The notes beneath the pieces are model-generated. The model was not told the DNA's origin, did no database searches, and worked only from the letters and a program-made list of their open reading frames with translations. The position numbers and the translations under genes were made by a program. Shown one piece after another: positions 16,064-24,408 of a stretch of 38,477 bases of DNA. Source of the DNA: Hydrogenophaga intermedia (GTDB lineage Bacteria > Pseudomonadota > Gammaproteobacteria > Burkholderiales > Burkholderiaceae_C); the NCBI RefSeq assembly GCF_000723405.1, contig NZ_CCAE010000042.1:1-38477 (forward strand), in the 5' to 3' direction. The first letter of the stretch is position 1; each line of letters starts with the position of its first letter.

Positions 16064-16963
16064 TCACACAGCCCAGGCCTTGCGCGCCGCGATCTGAAAC
16101 TGGTGCTCGCACGCGCCCAGCTCCGATTGCAAACGCCGCGCGCGGTAGGTCCAACGGTGCAGCGGGTGCTCCAGCGTGAGGCCCATGGCGCCCATGAACT
16201 GGTGCAGGTCGTAGGCCACGGGGCGCACGGCCTGCTGCGCCTGGCCCAGCGCCAGCGCGGCCGGCACCGCGCCCGATGCCGCGGCCAGCGCGAACCAGCG
16301 CACACCCTCCACGAGCACGGCGCTCTGCGCCAGCCGGTGCTGCACCGCCTGCAGGCTGCCCAGCGGCCGGCCGAACTGGCGCCGGTCGCTCACGTGCTGC
16401 ACCACGCTCACCATCGCAGCGGACAGGCAACCCGCGATCTCGGCGGCGATGGCGACGCGCCAGAGGTTCAGGCATTCGTTGGGGTCGGCGTCGAGCCGCT
16501 GCCAGCGCAAGTCCTCGGGCGCGATCAGCTCGCCCATCGGGTAGGCCCACAGGCTCTCCACCTCGCGCGCGTCACCGGCCTTCAGGTGGGCCAGGAACAC
16601 GCCATCGGCCTCGATGGCCACCGCGCAGGCCGCCTGTGCGAGAAAGCGCGCGGGCGCGGCGCGGTCTTCGCCCAACACCGCGCACACACGCGGCAGCCCC
16701 AGGCGCGGCGCCAGCAGCGCCGAGGCGCCGAGCTCCGTGCAGAAGGGCAGACGCGCCAGCGCGATCACCATCGCGGCCGCGGCCACGGGGCCCAGGCCTT
16801 CGGTGTGGAAGGCCTCGAAATAGCCGCCCTGCTCCAGGTCGCGGTCGAGTTCGGGCAGGCACTCCACGCGCACCGGCGCGGGCGTTCGCGCCAGGTGGTG
16901 CTGCACCACCTGCTCCACCGCATCCAGCAGGGCGCGCTGGTCGTCGTTCAGTTCGTAGTTCAT
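16064..16963 (-). CDS. Acyl-CoA dehydrogenase, small partner subunit
   Basis: This 299-residue acyl-CoA dehydrogenase-family protein is short compared with the usual 370-400 residues. The N-terminal helical domain is recognisable (MNYELNDDQRALLDAVEQVV) and the C-terminal domain keeps the FAD-contact motif DRRQFGRPLGSLQAVQHRLA (about 215-234). The middle beta domain looks reduced and lacks the usual WxTxG.. signature. Its ATG overlaps the stop of the larger dehydrogenase (ATGA), so the two are coupled. Known CoA-ester pathways for steroid side chains and pimelate-type acids use such pairs as heteromers with a shared FAD site. The pairing here is inferred from coupling and from complementary motifs. 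Confidence 0.83.
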   Translation of the reverse strand: MNYELNDDQRALLDAVEQVVQHHLARTPAPVRVECLPELDRDLEQGGYFEAFHTEGLGPVAAAAMVIALARLPFCTELGASALLAPRLGLPRVCAVLGEDRAAPARFLAQAACAVAIEADGVFLAHLKAGDAREVESLWAYPMGELIAPEDLRWQRLDADPNECLNLWRVAIAAEIAGCLSAAMVSVVQHVSDRRQFGRPLGSLQAVQHRLAQSAVLVEGVRWFALAAASGAVPAALALGQAQQAVRPVAYDLHQFMGAMGLTLEHPLHRWTYRARRLQSELGACEHQFQIAARKAWAV

Positions 16964-18111
16964 GCGCGGGCCTCGCGCGGCAGCTTCAGGAAATCCTGCG
17001 CCACCAGGTTGAGCTGGATCTCGGCCGCCCCCGCGGCGATGCCGGCGGCGATGGCGCGTTCGTGGTGCGAGAGGTGCAGCGGGTGATCGCTGCCGCAATA
17101 CGTGTCGGGCAGGAAGCTCATGCCGAAGTCGGACACCCGGTGGTCGGCCGCGATCACCGCCGTGCGCGCGACGTTGGCGTCGGCGGTGGGCGGCAGGCCG
17201 CGCGCGCGCTGGTCGATCACGCGGTAGACCAGCAAGCGCGCGGCCTCGATGGCCGCCAGCGCCTGCCCCGCGCGCGCCTGCACCACCGGGTCGTCGAAGC
17301 GGCCCTGCGATTGCAACTGCCGCACCATCCCGTCGAGCACGCGGCGCGAGAAGGCGTAGCGCGCGATGCCCACGCGCTCGTGCGACAGCGCCCAGCCGAT
17401 GATGGGCCAGGCCTGCCCCTCCTCGCCGAGCAGCGCGTCGGCAGGCACCACCACATCGTCGAAGAAGACCTCGTGGATGTCGCCTTCGCCGATGAGCGAA
17501 GGAATGCCGCGCACCGTGATGCCCGGCGTGTCCATGGGCACGAGGAAGATGCAGATGCCCTGGCGGCCCGCGCCGCCGGTTCGTGCAAGCAGGAAGCAGG
17601 TCTGCGCGAGGCCGGCGTAGGAGGTCCAGATCTTGGAGCCATTGATGACGTACTCATCGCCGCGCCGTTCGGCGCGTGTGCGCAGTGCCGCGAGGTCCGA
17701 TCCGGCCGAGGGCTCGGAGAAGCCCTGGCACCAGATGGCCCGGCCCGCCGCCATGGGCGGCAGGTAGCGCTGCTTCTGCTCCAGCGAGCCGAAGCGCATG
17801 ACCGTCTGCCCGATGAAGTTGACGTTCATGTACTGCGCGCCGCGCGGCTCGCCTGCGGCCCACAGCTCTTCGCCGATGATGAAGTGGTGCCAGGGCGGCG
17901 CGCCGCTGCCGCCGTGCTCCACGGGCCAGTGCGGCACCAGCAAGCCGGCGTCGGCGAGCTTCGGGCAAAAGTCCAGCGAGAACGCCGTCTGCTCGGGGCT
18001 GCCCGGGCCGTGGCGGCTCAGGCCCTCCCAATCGGGTGGCAGTTCGCGCGCGAGCAGTTCGCGCACGCGCTCGCGCAGCGCCGTCTGCTCCTCGGTCCAC
18101 GAGAAATCCAT
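16960..18111 (-). CDS. Acyl-CoA dehydrogenase, large subunit
   Basis: This 383-residue FAD enzyme of the acyl-CoA dehydrogenase family introduces a double bond into an acyl-CoA. Visible marks are MDFSWTEEQTALRERVRELL, the substrate/FAD block WCQGFSEPSAGSDLAALRTR, NGSKIWTSYAGLAQ, FFDDVVVPADALLGEEGQ, and a C-terminal helix bundle ending YCGSDHPLHLSHHERAIAAG. It lacks the usual RxQFG motif in the C-terminal domain (SRRVLDGMVRQL instead), whereas the coupled small subunit has it. It starts 19 bp after the SDR stop. The substrate is unknown. Confidence 0.86.
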   Translation of the reverse strand: MDFSWTEEQTALRERVRELLARELPPDWEGLSRHGPGSPEQTAFSLDFCPKLADAGLLVPHWPVEHGGSGAPPWHHFIIGEELWAAGEPRGAQYMNVNFIGQTVMRFGSLEQKQRYLPPMAAGRAIWCQGFSEPSAGSDLAALRTRAERRGDEYVINGSKIWTSYAGLAQTCFLLARTGGAGRQGICIFLVPMDTPGITVRGIPSLIGEGDIHEVFFDDVVVPADALLGEEGQAWPIIGWALSHERVGIARYAFSRRVLDGMVRQLQSQGRFDDPVVQARAGQALAAIEAARLLVYRVIDQRARGLPPTADANVARTAVIAADHRVSDFGMSFLPDTYCGSDHPLHLSHHERAIAAGIAAGAAEIQLNLVAQDFLKLPREARA

Positions 18112-18130
18112 GTGAGTCCCTGTCGTTCGT

Positions 18131-18952
18131 TCAGGCGGGCGCGGCGTCGCGGTTGACCTTGTGCAGGTAGCTCAGGTAGCCCATGGGCACGAAGCTGCCG
18201 CCATTGACGCCGATCACCGTTCCACTGGTCCACGTGGCGGCATCGCTCACCAGGTAGGCGCACAGCGGGCCCACGTCCTCGGGACGGCCCAGGCGCTGCA
18301 AGGGCACGGTCTCCACCTGGCGGCGGATGCGCTCGGGCGTGTTGAAGGTCTTCGCGAGTTCTTCGGTCATCACCACGCCCGGCGCCACCGCGTTCACGCG
18401 GATGCCGCGGTGGCCCCACTCGGCGGCCATCGTGCGCGTGAGGTTCTCCAGCGCCGCCTTGGCCGCGCCGTAGTGGCCCGTGCCCGGGTTGGGGTGCGAG
18501 GCGCTGCGCGACGTGATGTTGACGATCGAGCCCCCTCGCGCCATGGCGCGCGCGGCCGCCTGCGCGGCGAAGAAGGCGGCCTTGAGGTTGAGGTCGACCA
18601 CGCGGTCCCACTGCGCCTCGCCGATGCCGTCGAGCGGGCCGACGTCGGCCGGGCTCGCGCTCCCGGCGTTGTTGATCCAGCCGTCGATGGCACCGAAGCG
18701 CTCGAGCGTGGCAGCGATCAGGCGCTCGCGGTCCTCGGCGCGCGTGATGTCGCCGGCCACCGCGAGGGCCTGCGCACCCCCGGCCTGCAAACTGCGCACG
18801 GTGTCATCCAGCGCGGCGGCGTCTCGCCCCGCCACCACCACGTTCGCGCCGCACTGTGCCACCGCGTCCGAAATGCCGCGCCCGATGCCCTTGCCGCCAC
18901 CGGTGACAACGACCGTCTTGCCCGCAAGAGAAAACAAGCCGGGCACACTCAT
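18131..18952 (-). CDS. Short-chain dehydrogenase/reductase
   Basis: This 273-residue classical SDR has the dinucleotide motif VTGGGKGIG (residues 17-25), NNAG (94-97), and the catalytic triad Ser148, Tyr161 and Lys165 in NITSRSAS... and YGAAK. Basic residues after the second strand (AGRD) hint at NADP(H) use, which is uncertain. It probably oxidises a hydroxyacyl-CoA or reduces a ketone in the same route as the CoA-transferase and dehydrogenases. The ATG overlaps the TTT receptor stop by four bases (ATGA), so it is the second gene of the operon. The tail MGYLSYLHKVNRDAAPA is slightly longer than the minimal fold. Confidence 0.87.
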   Translation of the reverse strand: MSVPGLFSLAGKTVVVTGGGKGIGRGISDAVAQCGANVVVAGRDAAALDDTVRSLQAGGAQALAVAGDITRAEDRERLIAATLERFGAIDGWINNAGSASPADVGPLDGIGEAQWDRVVDLNLKAAFFAAQAAARAMARGGSIVNITSRSASHPNPGTGHYGAAKAALENLTRTMAAEWGHRGIRVNAVAPGVVMTEELAKTFNTPERIRRQVETVPLQRLGRPEDVGPLCAYLVSDAATWTSGTVIGVNGGSFVPMGYLSYLHKVNRDAAPA

Positions 18953-19947
18953 TGCGGCTGGTACCCGATCTGCTTCGCGGCGGCGGCCCACATGTCCTGC
19001 TCGGCCTTCGTGTTCTGCGCGTGCACCTCGGTGCCACCACCCACGGGCACCACACCGGCCTGCGCCAGGCGATCACGGATGGAGGGATCCTTCAGGACCT
19101 CGTTGAAGGCCGCGTTGAGTTTCTGCACCACGGGATCGGGCGTGCCGGCCGGCACCCAGATGCCATACGAGAACGCGAACTGCAGGTCGCGCACGCCCAC
19201 CTCGGCCAGCGTGGGCACATCGGGCAGCGAAGGCGAACGCTCCTGCGCGCCGTGCGCGATGGCCTTGATCCTGCCGTCCTTGATCATGCCCAGGTAGAAC
19301 ACCGGCACGTCGATGCCCATCTGGATCTCGTTGGTCATCAAGGCCGTGGCCACCTGCGTGGAGCCCTTGTACGGAATGGCCACCGCCTCGAAGCCGGCCC
19401 TGGACTTGAGCATCTCGGTGGCGAGCAGGATGCTGCCGGCCGTGTGCGAGTAGTTCAGCTTGCCGGGGTTGGCCTTGGCGTAGGCCAGGAACTCCTTGAA
19501 GTTGTTCACCGGCATCGAGCCGGGGACCATCAGCGTCATGCCGCCGCGCGCGATGCTCACCACCGACTTCAGCGACGTCAGGATGTCGAACTTCAGGTCC
19601 TTGATGAGCACGGGCGTGAGGCTGCCGCCACCCAGCCAGAGCATGGTGTAGCCATCGGGCGGCTGCTGCGCCACATGCTGCGAGCCGATCAGGGCCGCGC
19701 CGCCCGGCTTGTTCTCCACCACCACCGGCTGCTTGAGCACCGCGCCCAGCTTCTCGGCGAAGGCGCGCGCCATGGTGTCGGAGCCGCCGGCCGCGAAGGG
19801 CACCACCAGCTTCACCGGCCGGTTCGGAAAGTCGGCCTGCGCCCAGGCGCCGCTGGCGGTGACCAGGGCCAGCGCGGCGGCACCGGCGCGCGCCAGCCAA
19901 CGGCGGCGCGGCGAGGCGGAGGAAGAGGGGGTTGGCGTGCTCGGCAT
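18949..19947 (-). CDS. Bug-family TTT periplasmic receptor of the CoA operon
   Basis: This 332-residue solute receptor has a signal peptide beginning with a basic SPRRRWLARAG segment and a hydrophobic core, with cleavage near GAWAQA. Bug marks are VKLVVPFAAGGSDTMARAFA, VVENKPGGAALIGSQHVAQ, AIPYKGSTQVATALMTNEIQ and SLPDVPTLAEVGVRDL. It is the first gene of the six-gene operon and lies divergent from the IclR gene at 20103. Upstream it has AGGAGACAGACCC, a good ribosome site. Its place at the head of the operon makes it the probable importer receptor for the acid degraded by the CoA enzymes. Ligand unknown. Confidence 0.88.
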   Translation of the reverse strand: MPSTPTPSSSASPRRRWLARAGAAALALVTASGAWAQADFPNRPVKLVVPFAAGGSDTMARAFAEKLGAVLKQPVVVENKPGGAALIGSQHVAQQPPDGYTMLWLGGGSLTPVLIKDLKFDILTSLKSVVSIARGGMTLMVPGSMPVNNFKEFLAYAKANPGKLNYSHTAGSILLATEMLKSRAGFEAVAIPYKGSTQVATALMTNEIQMGIDVPVFYLGMIKDGRIKAIAHGAQERSPSLPDVPTLAEVGVRDLQFAFSYGIWVPAGTPDPVVQKLNAAFNEVLKDPSIRDRLAQAGVVPVGGGTEVHAQNTKAEQDMWAAAAKQIGYQPQ

Positions 19948-20039
19948 GGGTCTGTCTCCTGTTTCAAATCATGGAACTTCTGACCTGCATGCCCGGAAGC
20001 GGCCAGTGGGGCGCGATTCTAGGAATGGCCTCTGCGAGA

Positions 20040-20089
20040 TGGAACCCGTGAACAGCGGGTTTAGGGGAAAACACATTCCGGTTGTTCCA
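20040..20089 (+). promoter_or_regulatory. Candidate IclR operator region between divergent genes
   Basis: The 155-bp spacer holds several symmetric elements: half-sites TGGAAC (20040-20045) and GTTCCA (20084-20089), a hairpin-like dyad AACCCG-N7-CGGGTT (20043-20061), and GGAA-N6-TTCC (20066-20079). Several IclR proteins use sites built on GGAA/TTCC. Which of these is bound is not decidable here. Confidence 0.4.
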
Positions 20090-20102
20090 CGATACGGACA
20101 CA

Positions 20103-20927
20103 ATGCCTTCGCTGCAGCCCCAGAACTCCGACACCATGCCCCGCACCGCCACACCCCCACCCGCCGACGGCACGCAAGCCGTGCACCGCGCGGCCAGCAT
20201 CCTGCGCGCCATCGCCCAGGCCGGTGCCGAAGGCGATTCGCTCGCGGGCATCGCGCAGCGCCTGGCGCTTCCGCGCTCCACGGTGCACCGCATCCTGGGC
20301 TGCCTGCTCGACGAGCGCCTGGTGGAGCGCGCCGACGGCCGCCACTACCGCATGGGCCCGCTGATCCACGAGTTCGGCTTGACGCCGGCCGCGAGCTCGC
20401 AGGACGTGCGGCGCTGGCGGCACGTGGTGGAGGCGGTGGCGGCGCGCACGGGCGTCACGTCCTACCTGATGCGGCGCAGCGGCACCGAGGCCGTGTGCCT
20501 GCTCAAGGTCGACGGCAGCTCGGTGGTGCGCTTTGTGCCTGTGGACGTGGGGCAGCGCCGGCTGCTGGGCGTGGGCGCGGGCGCCACCGCGCTGCTGGCC
20601 GCGCTGGAGCCGGCGCGCGCCGAGGACATGATCCGCGCGGTGGCGCCAGGGCTGGAGCGCTATCCCCGGCTCAACGCCGAGGCACTGCGCGCGGCGGTGG
20701 CGCTCGCGCGGCGCGGTGGCTTCGCCATCAGCCAGGGCACCGTGGTGCACGACGGCTTCGGCATGGGCCGTGCCCTGCCCTCGGCCGAAGGCACGCCGCA
20801 CCTGGCGCTCAGCATCGCGGCGCACGCGACGATGGTGACGGAGTCGCGCATCGCGGCGTGGAAGAAGGTGATGGTGGAGGAGGTGCAGGCACTGGGGGGC
20901 GGCCGCGGCGCGGATGGCGGGCGTTGA
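20103..20927 (+). CDS. IclR-family transcriptional regulator
   Basis: This 274-residue IclR-type regulator has an N-terminal winged helix (about 25-75: AVHRAASILRAIAQAG..., LAGIAQRLALPRSTVHRILG) and a C-terminal effector domain (LLGVGAGATALLAALEP, GGFAISQGTVVHDGFGMGRA, LALSIAAHATM). It is divergent from the TTT receptor at the head of the CoA operon and probably controls that operon in response to its substrate. The start is uncertain: ATG 20103 is used here, while ATG 20136 would give 263 residues and still keep the whole helix domain. It is convergent with the flavoprotein gene; a dyad between the two stops may terminate both. Confidence 0.86.
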   Translation: MPSLQPQNSDTMPRTATPPPADGTQAVHRAASILRAIAQAGAEGDSLAGIAQRLALPRSTVHRILGCLLDERLVERADGRHYRMGPLIHEFGLTPAASSQDVRRWRHVVEAVAARTGVTSYLMRRSGTEAVCLLKVDGSSVVRFVPVDVGQRRLLGVGAGATALLAALEPARAEDMIRAVAPGLERYPRLNAEALRAAVALARRGGFAISQGTVVHDGFGMGRALPSAEGTPHLALSIAAHATMVTESRIAAWKKVMVEEVQALGGGRGADGGR

Positions 20928-20943
20928 CAGGCCGTGAGCCGCT

Positions 20944-20970
20944 GAAATCCGAATCGGCGACTAGGATTTC
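20944..20970. terminator. Inverted repeat between convergent genes, possible bidirectional terminator
   Basis: GAAATCC (20944-20950) and GGATTTC (20964-20970) form a perfect 7-bp stem with a 13-base loop, in the 48-bp gap between the IclR stop and the flavoprotein stop. There is no strong T tract on either strand, so intrinsic termination would be weak. Confidence 0.4.
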
Positions 20971-20975
20971 CCGGT

Positions 20976-22415
20976 TCACTTCCCGCCGTCTGCCGCTTCG
21001 GCCCCCGCCCGCCGCCCCGACACGAAGGCCCACGCCAGGTGGTGCCCGTGGCCCTTGAGCAGCAGCCCGCCTTGCCCGGTGGCGCCAGCGGCGTACAGGC
21101 CTTCGATGGGTCGATCGTCGGCGCCCAGCACGCGGTGGCGCGTATCCACCATCACGCCGCCTTCGCTGTGCACGAACACCGGGCGCACCGGGCCCAGCGC
21201 CACGTACGGGCCTTCGCCCAGCGAGCGAGCGGCCACCGACTGCGTGAGCGCTCGCGCGTCCATCCTCAGACGCGCTGCCAGCGCCGGCACATCGGGCGCC
21301 TCGGTGAACACGTCGGGCCGATTGCGGCGGTAGTCGTCGATGTAGGCGTAGGCGATGCCGGGCGCGGTGGAGATGAAGTTTGGCCAGGCGTTGAAGCGTT
21401 GCGCGAGCGCGCGGTCCAGCACGATGTAGCCCTGCTTGTCCGGCTGGTCGGCCAGGCGCCAGGCCGATCGGTCCAACTCGTCGCCGAAGCGCTCGCCGCG
21501 TTGGTTCACCAACGCGGCGCCGGCCTCGAACAGCGCCATCGATGGCGCCAGCGCGGTGGTGAGAAACTTCATCATCAGCGGGCGCAACAGGGCCGCCGGC
21601 AGGTGGTCCAGCGACCAACCCATGAGGCTGGCCAGCCAGCGCCAGGGCGGCAGGCGGCGCACGAAGGTTTCGGTGGCGGGCGCGATGAAGCGGATCTCGG
21701 GCCCGAGCGCGAGCTCGCCGTTGACGATGCGCGCGCCCAGCGATTCGGCCAGGCGCTGGCCGTCGCCGGTGGCCGTGGGGTTCACGCCCTCCACGCGCGA
21801 TTCCTGCTCGCCCATGAAGCGGCGCTTGAACTCGGGGCTGTTGGTGAAGTCGCCCGCGGCCAGCACCACGCCGCCGCGCGCCTCGAAGCCCAGGCGGCCG
21901 TTGGGCCCTTGCGCTTCGACGCCCACGACGCGCTCTCCTTTTCGCAGCAACGAGTCAACGCGCGCATCGGTGCGGATCTCCACGCCCACGCGTCGCGCGC
22001 GGCGCTCCAGGTGGTAGATGAACGAACGCGAATTGGGCAGCACGTTGTGCATGCGCGGCTGGCGGTGCGGTGGCTCGGGCATGGGGCCCATGAAGCGCAC
22101 ACCCGAGTCCAGCAGCCACTGGAAGGTGTCGGGGATGTGGTCGCACAGCACGCGGCGCAGCTCGGCGTTGTCGCGCGCATCGAGATCACCCGCGAAGCCC
22201 GGCATGTCGGCCCAGTGGTCGGCCGGGCTGTCCACGATGCCACGGCGCCGCTGGTGCGGCGTGCCGGTGGACGTGACCGAGCCGATCGACCAGGCAGTGG
22301 AGCCACCCAACTTGGGATTCTTCTCCAGCAGCAACACGCTCGCCCCGCGCTCGCGCGCCTCGATGGCGGCGGCCAGCGCGGCGCCGCCGCCGCCCACCAC
22401 GATCACGTCGTGCAT
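20976..22415 (-). CDS. FAD-dependent oxidoreductase, fumarate reductase/ketosteroid dehydrogenase-like
   Basis: This 479-residue flavoprotein of the FAD_binding_2 family has an N-terminal FAD site VVGGGGAALAAAIEARERG (about 5-23), LLEKNPKLGGSTAWSIGS, a mid-region GGVVLAAGDFTNSPEFKRRF, and a C-terminal FAD block IEGLYAAGATGQGGLLLKGH. Relatives desaturate or reduce succinate/fumarate, tricarballylate, urocanate or 3-ketosteroids. The substrate-capping domain here does not let me choose. No signal peptide is seen, so it is probably cytoplasmic. It is the last gene of the long minus-strand run, 7 bp after a TTT receptor, which suggests it acts on that receptor's ligand or a product. Confidence 0.83.
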   Translation of the reverse strand: MHDVIVVGGGGAALAAAIEARERGASVLLLEKNPKLGGSTAWSIGSVTSTGTPHQRRRGIVDSPADHWADMPGFAGDLDARDNAELRRVLCDHIPDTFQWLLDSGVRFMGPMPEPPHRQPRMHNVLPNSRSFIYHLERRARRVGVEIRTDARVDSLLRKGERVVGVEAQGPNGRLGFEARGGVVLAAGDFTNSPEFKRRFMGEQESRVEGVNPTATGDGQRLAESLGARIVNGELALGPEIRFIAPATETFVRRLPPWRWLASLMGWSLDHLPAALLRPLMMKFLTTALAPSMALFEAGAALVNQRGERFGDELDRSAWRLADQPDKQGYIVLDRALAQRFNAWPNFISTAPGIAYAYIDDYRRNRPDVFTEAPDVPALAARLRMDARALTQSVAARSLGEGPYVALGPVRPVFVHSEGGVMVDTRHRVLGADDRPIEGLYAAGATGQGGLLLKGHGHHLAWAFVSGRRAGAEAADGGK

Positions 22416-22422
22416 CGGAACC

Positions 22423-23397
22423 TCAATCGAGTTTTATGTTGGCGGCTTCGATCACCGCGCTCCACTTCTTGGTCTCGTCCTGGTTGCGCTTGGCCGCTTC
22501 GGCCGGCGTGCCGCCCAGCACCACCACGCCCAGGCTGTCCCAGCGCTTCACCAGGTCGGCGTCTTTCAGGACCGCGTTGATCTCGGTGTTGAGCTTGCTC
22601 ACGATGGCCGCCGGCACACCCCTGGGCGCGGAGATGGTGTACCAGGGCACCGAGGCGTAACCGGGCAAGCCGGCCTCGGCCACCGTGGGCACATCGGGCA
22701 GGCTGGGGTTGCGCTTGGTGCTGGTCACGGCCAGCGCACGCACCTTGCCCGACGGCAGATGCTGGTGCGCGGTGCCCAGGCTGTCGAACATGAAGTCGAT
22801 GCGGCCACCGAGCAGGTCCGTCATGGCGGGCGCGCCGCCCCGGTAGGGCACGTGCACCACCTCGGTCTTGCTCATGTAGCGGAACAGCTCGGCCGCCATG
22901 TGCATGGCCGAGCCGTTGCCGGCCGAGCCATAGCTCAGCTTGCCGGGCTGGGCCTTCATCAGCGCCAGCAGTTCGCTCACCGACTTCGCGGCCAGGTCCT
23001 GGCGCACCAGCAGCACGCTGGGGCTTTCGGCCACCAGGATCACGGGCTGCAGTTCGGTGTTCGGGTCGTAGCGCAGGTTGGGGTAGAGCTTGGTCGCGCC
23101 GTTGTGGGCGATGGTGGCGAGCACCAGGGTGTAGCCGTCGGCCGCGCCCTTGGCCACCTGCTCGCCACCGGTGTGGCCGCCCGCGCCGGGCTTGTTCTCC
23201 ACCACCACGCTCTGGCCGATGCGTGGTGCGAGCTTGTCGGCCACGCCGCGCGCCAGCAGGTCGGCCGGGCCGCCGGCCGCGTAGGGCACGACGAGGCGGA
23301 TGGGCTTGCTTGGGTACGCGTCCTGCGCCGTGGCGGCCAGGGCGGCGGTGGTCATGGCAAGGCCCAACAGGGCCGCGCGAACGGTCTTCTTGATCAT
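22423..23397 (-). CDS. Bug-family TTT periplasmic receptor (tandem copy 2)
   Basis: This 324-residue receptor has a standard signal peptide (MIKKTVRAALLGLAMTTAAL, cleavage near ATAQDA). It has the Bug blocks IRLVVPYAAGGPADLLARGV, VVENKPGAGGHTGGEQVA, HVPYRGGAPAMTDLLGGRID and SLPDVPTVAEAGLPGYA. It follows a second receptor gene after 36 bp. The two share length, the VIEAANxKLD C-terminus and general layout, but differ widely in the middle, so they are old paralogues likely to bind different acids. The downstream flavoprotein gene begins 7 bp after its stop. No TctA/TctB membrane genes accompany it. Confidence 0.88.
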   Translation of the reverse strand: MIKKTVRAALLGLAMTTAALAATAQDAYPSKPIRLVVPYAAGGPADLLARGVADKLAPRIGQSVVVENKPGAGGHTGGEQVAKGAADGYTLVLATIAHNGATKLYPNLRYDPNTELQPVILVAESPSVLLVRQDLAAKSVSELLALMKAQPGKLSYGSAGNGSAMHMAAELFRYMSKTEVVHVPYRGGAPAMTDLLGGRIDFMFDSLGTAHQHLPSGKVRALAVTSTKRNPSLPDVPTVAEAGLPGYASVPWYTISAPRGVPAAIVSKLNTEINAVLKDADLVKRWDSLGVVVLGGTPAEAAKRNQDETKKWSAVIEAANIKLD

Positions 23398-23433
23398 GTC
23401 TTGTCTCCGGTTGGTGTTCTGTGGCGCACCCGC

Positions 23434-24408
23434 TCAGTCGAGCTTGAGGTTGGCGGCCTCGATCACGCGCGTCCACTTGGTGGTTTCGCTCTGGATGAAG
23501 GCGCGCGCTTCGGCCGGCGTGTTGGGCGTGACGCCCATGCCCAGCGCGTTGTAGCGCTCGGCCACGTCGGGCGCGGCCAGCAGCTTCTGCACGTCGCGGT
23601 TGAGCTTTTCCACCAGCGGCGCGGGCGTGCCGGCGGGCGCGGCCAGCGTGAACCACGAGGTGCCGCTGAAGCCCGGCACGCCGGCGTCGGCGATGGTGGG
23701 CAGCTCGGGGAAGCGCGGGTCGCGCTTCGGCCCGGTGACGGCCAGCGCGCGCAGGCGCCCGCCGCGCACGTGCGCCATGCCGGAGGACATGTTCTCGAAC
23801 ATCACGTCCACCTGGCCGCCGATGAGGTCGGCCAGCGCGGGCCCGCTGCCCTTGTAGGGCACGTGGTTCATGCGCTGGCCGATGGCGAGCTGGAACAGCT
23901 CGGTGATCATGTGGATCGACGAGCCCGGACCGGCCGAGGCGTAGTTGATGCCACCGGGTTTTGCCTTGGCCTCGGCCAGGAAGTCGGCGAAGGTCTTGAA
24001 GCGCGAGTTGGCCGGCACCACCACGATGTTGGAGGCCTCGCCGATGATCATGATCGGCTGCAGCTCCTTCGCCGGGTCGTAGTTGAGTTTGCTGTAGCTG
24101 GCGTACGCGGCGTGGATGCCGATGGTGCCGACCATGAGCGTGTAGCCGTCGGCCGGCGAACGCGCCACGTGCATCGCGCCCAGGTGGCCGCTGGCGCCGG
24201 GCTTGTTCTCCACGATCACGGTCTGGCCGTAGAGCGTTTGCAAGCGCTCGGCGATGAGGCGCGCGAGGATGTCGACCGCGCCACCGGGCGCCAGCGGCGC
24301 GACGATGCGCACGGTCTTGTTCGGGTAGTCCTGCGCCATGCCGATGCCCGGCAGCGCGGCCGCGATCAGGCCGGCGCCGGTGGCCTTGAGGAAGCTGCGT
24401 TTCTTCAT
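23434..24408 (-). CDS. Bug-family TTT periplasmic receptor (tandem copy 1)
   Basis: This 324-residue receptor has the signal peptide MKKRSFLKATGAGLIAAALP, with cleavage near GMAQDY. Family blocks are VRIVAPLAPGGAVDILARLI, VIVENKPGASGHLGAMHVAR, NHVPYKGSGPALADLIGGQ and FPELPTIADAGVPGFSGT. Its ATG overlaps the stop of the upstream binding-protein gene (ATGA). Together with the next receptor it forms a tandem pair inside the long LysR-linked operon. Ligand unknown; co-operonic enzymes suggest a carboxylate related to the pathway's substrate or an intermediate. Confidence 0.88.
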   Translation of the reverse strand: MKKRSFLKATGAGLIAAALPGIGMAQDYPNKTVRIVAPLAPGGAVDILARLIAERLQTLYGQTVIVENKPGASGHLGAMHVARSPADGYTLMVGTIGIHAAYASYSKLNYDPAKELQPIMIIGEASNIVVVPANSRFKTFADFLAEAKAKPGGINYASAGPGSSIHMITELFQLAIGQRMNHVPYKGSGPALADLIGGQVDVMFENMSSGMAHVRGGRLRALAVTGPKRDPRFPELPTIADAGVPGFSGTSWFTLAAPAGTPAPLVEKLNRDVQKLLAAPDVAERYNALGMGVTPNTPAEARAFIQSETTKWTRVIEAANLKLD

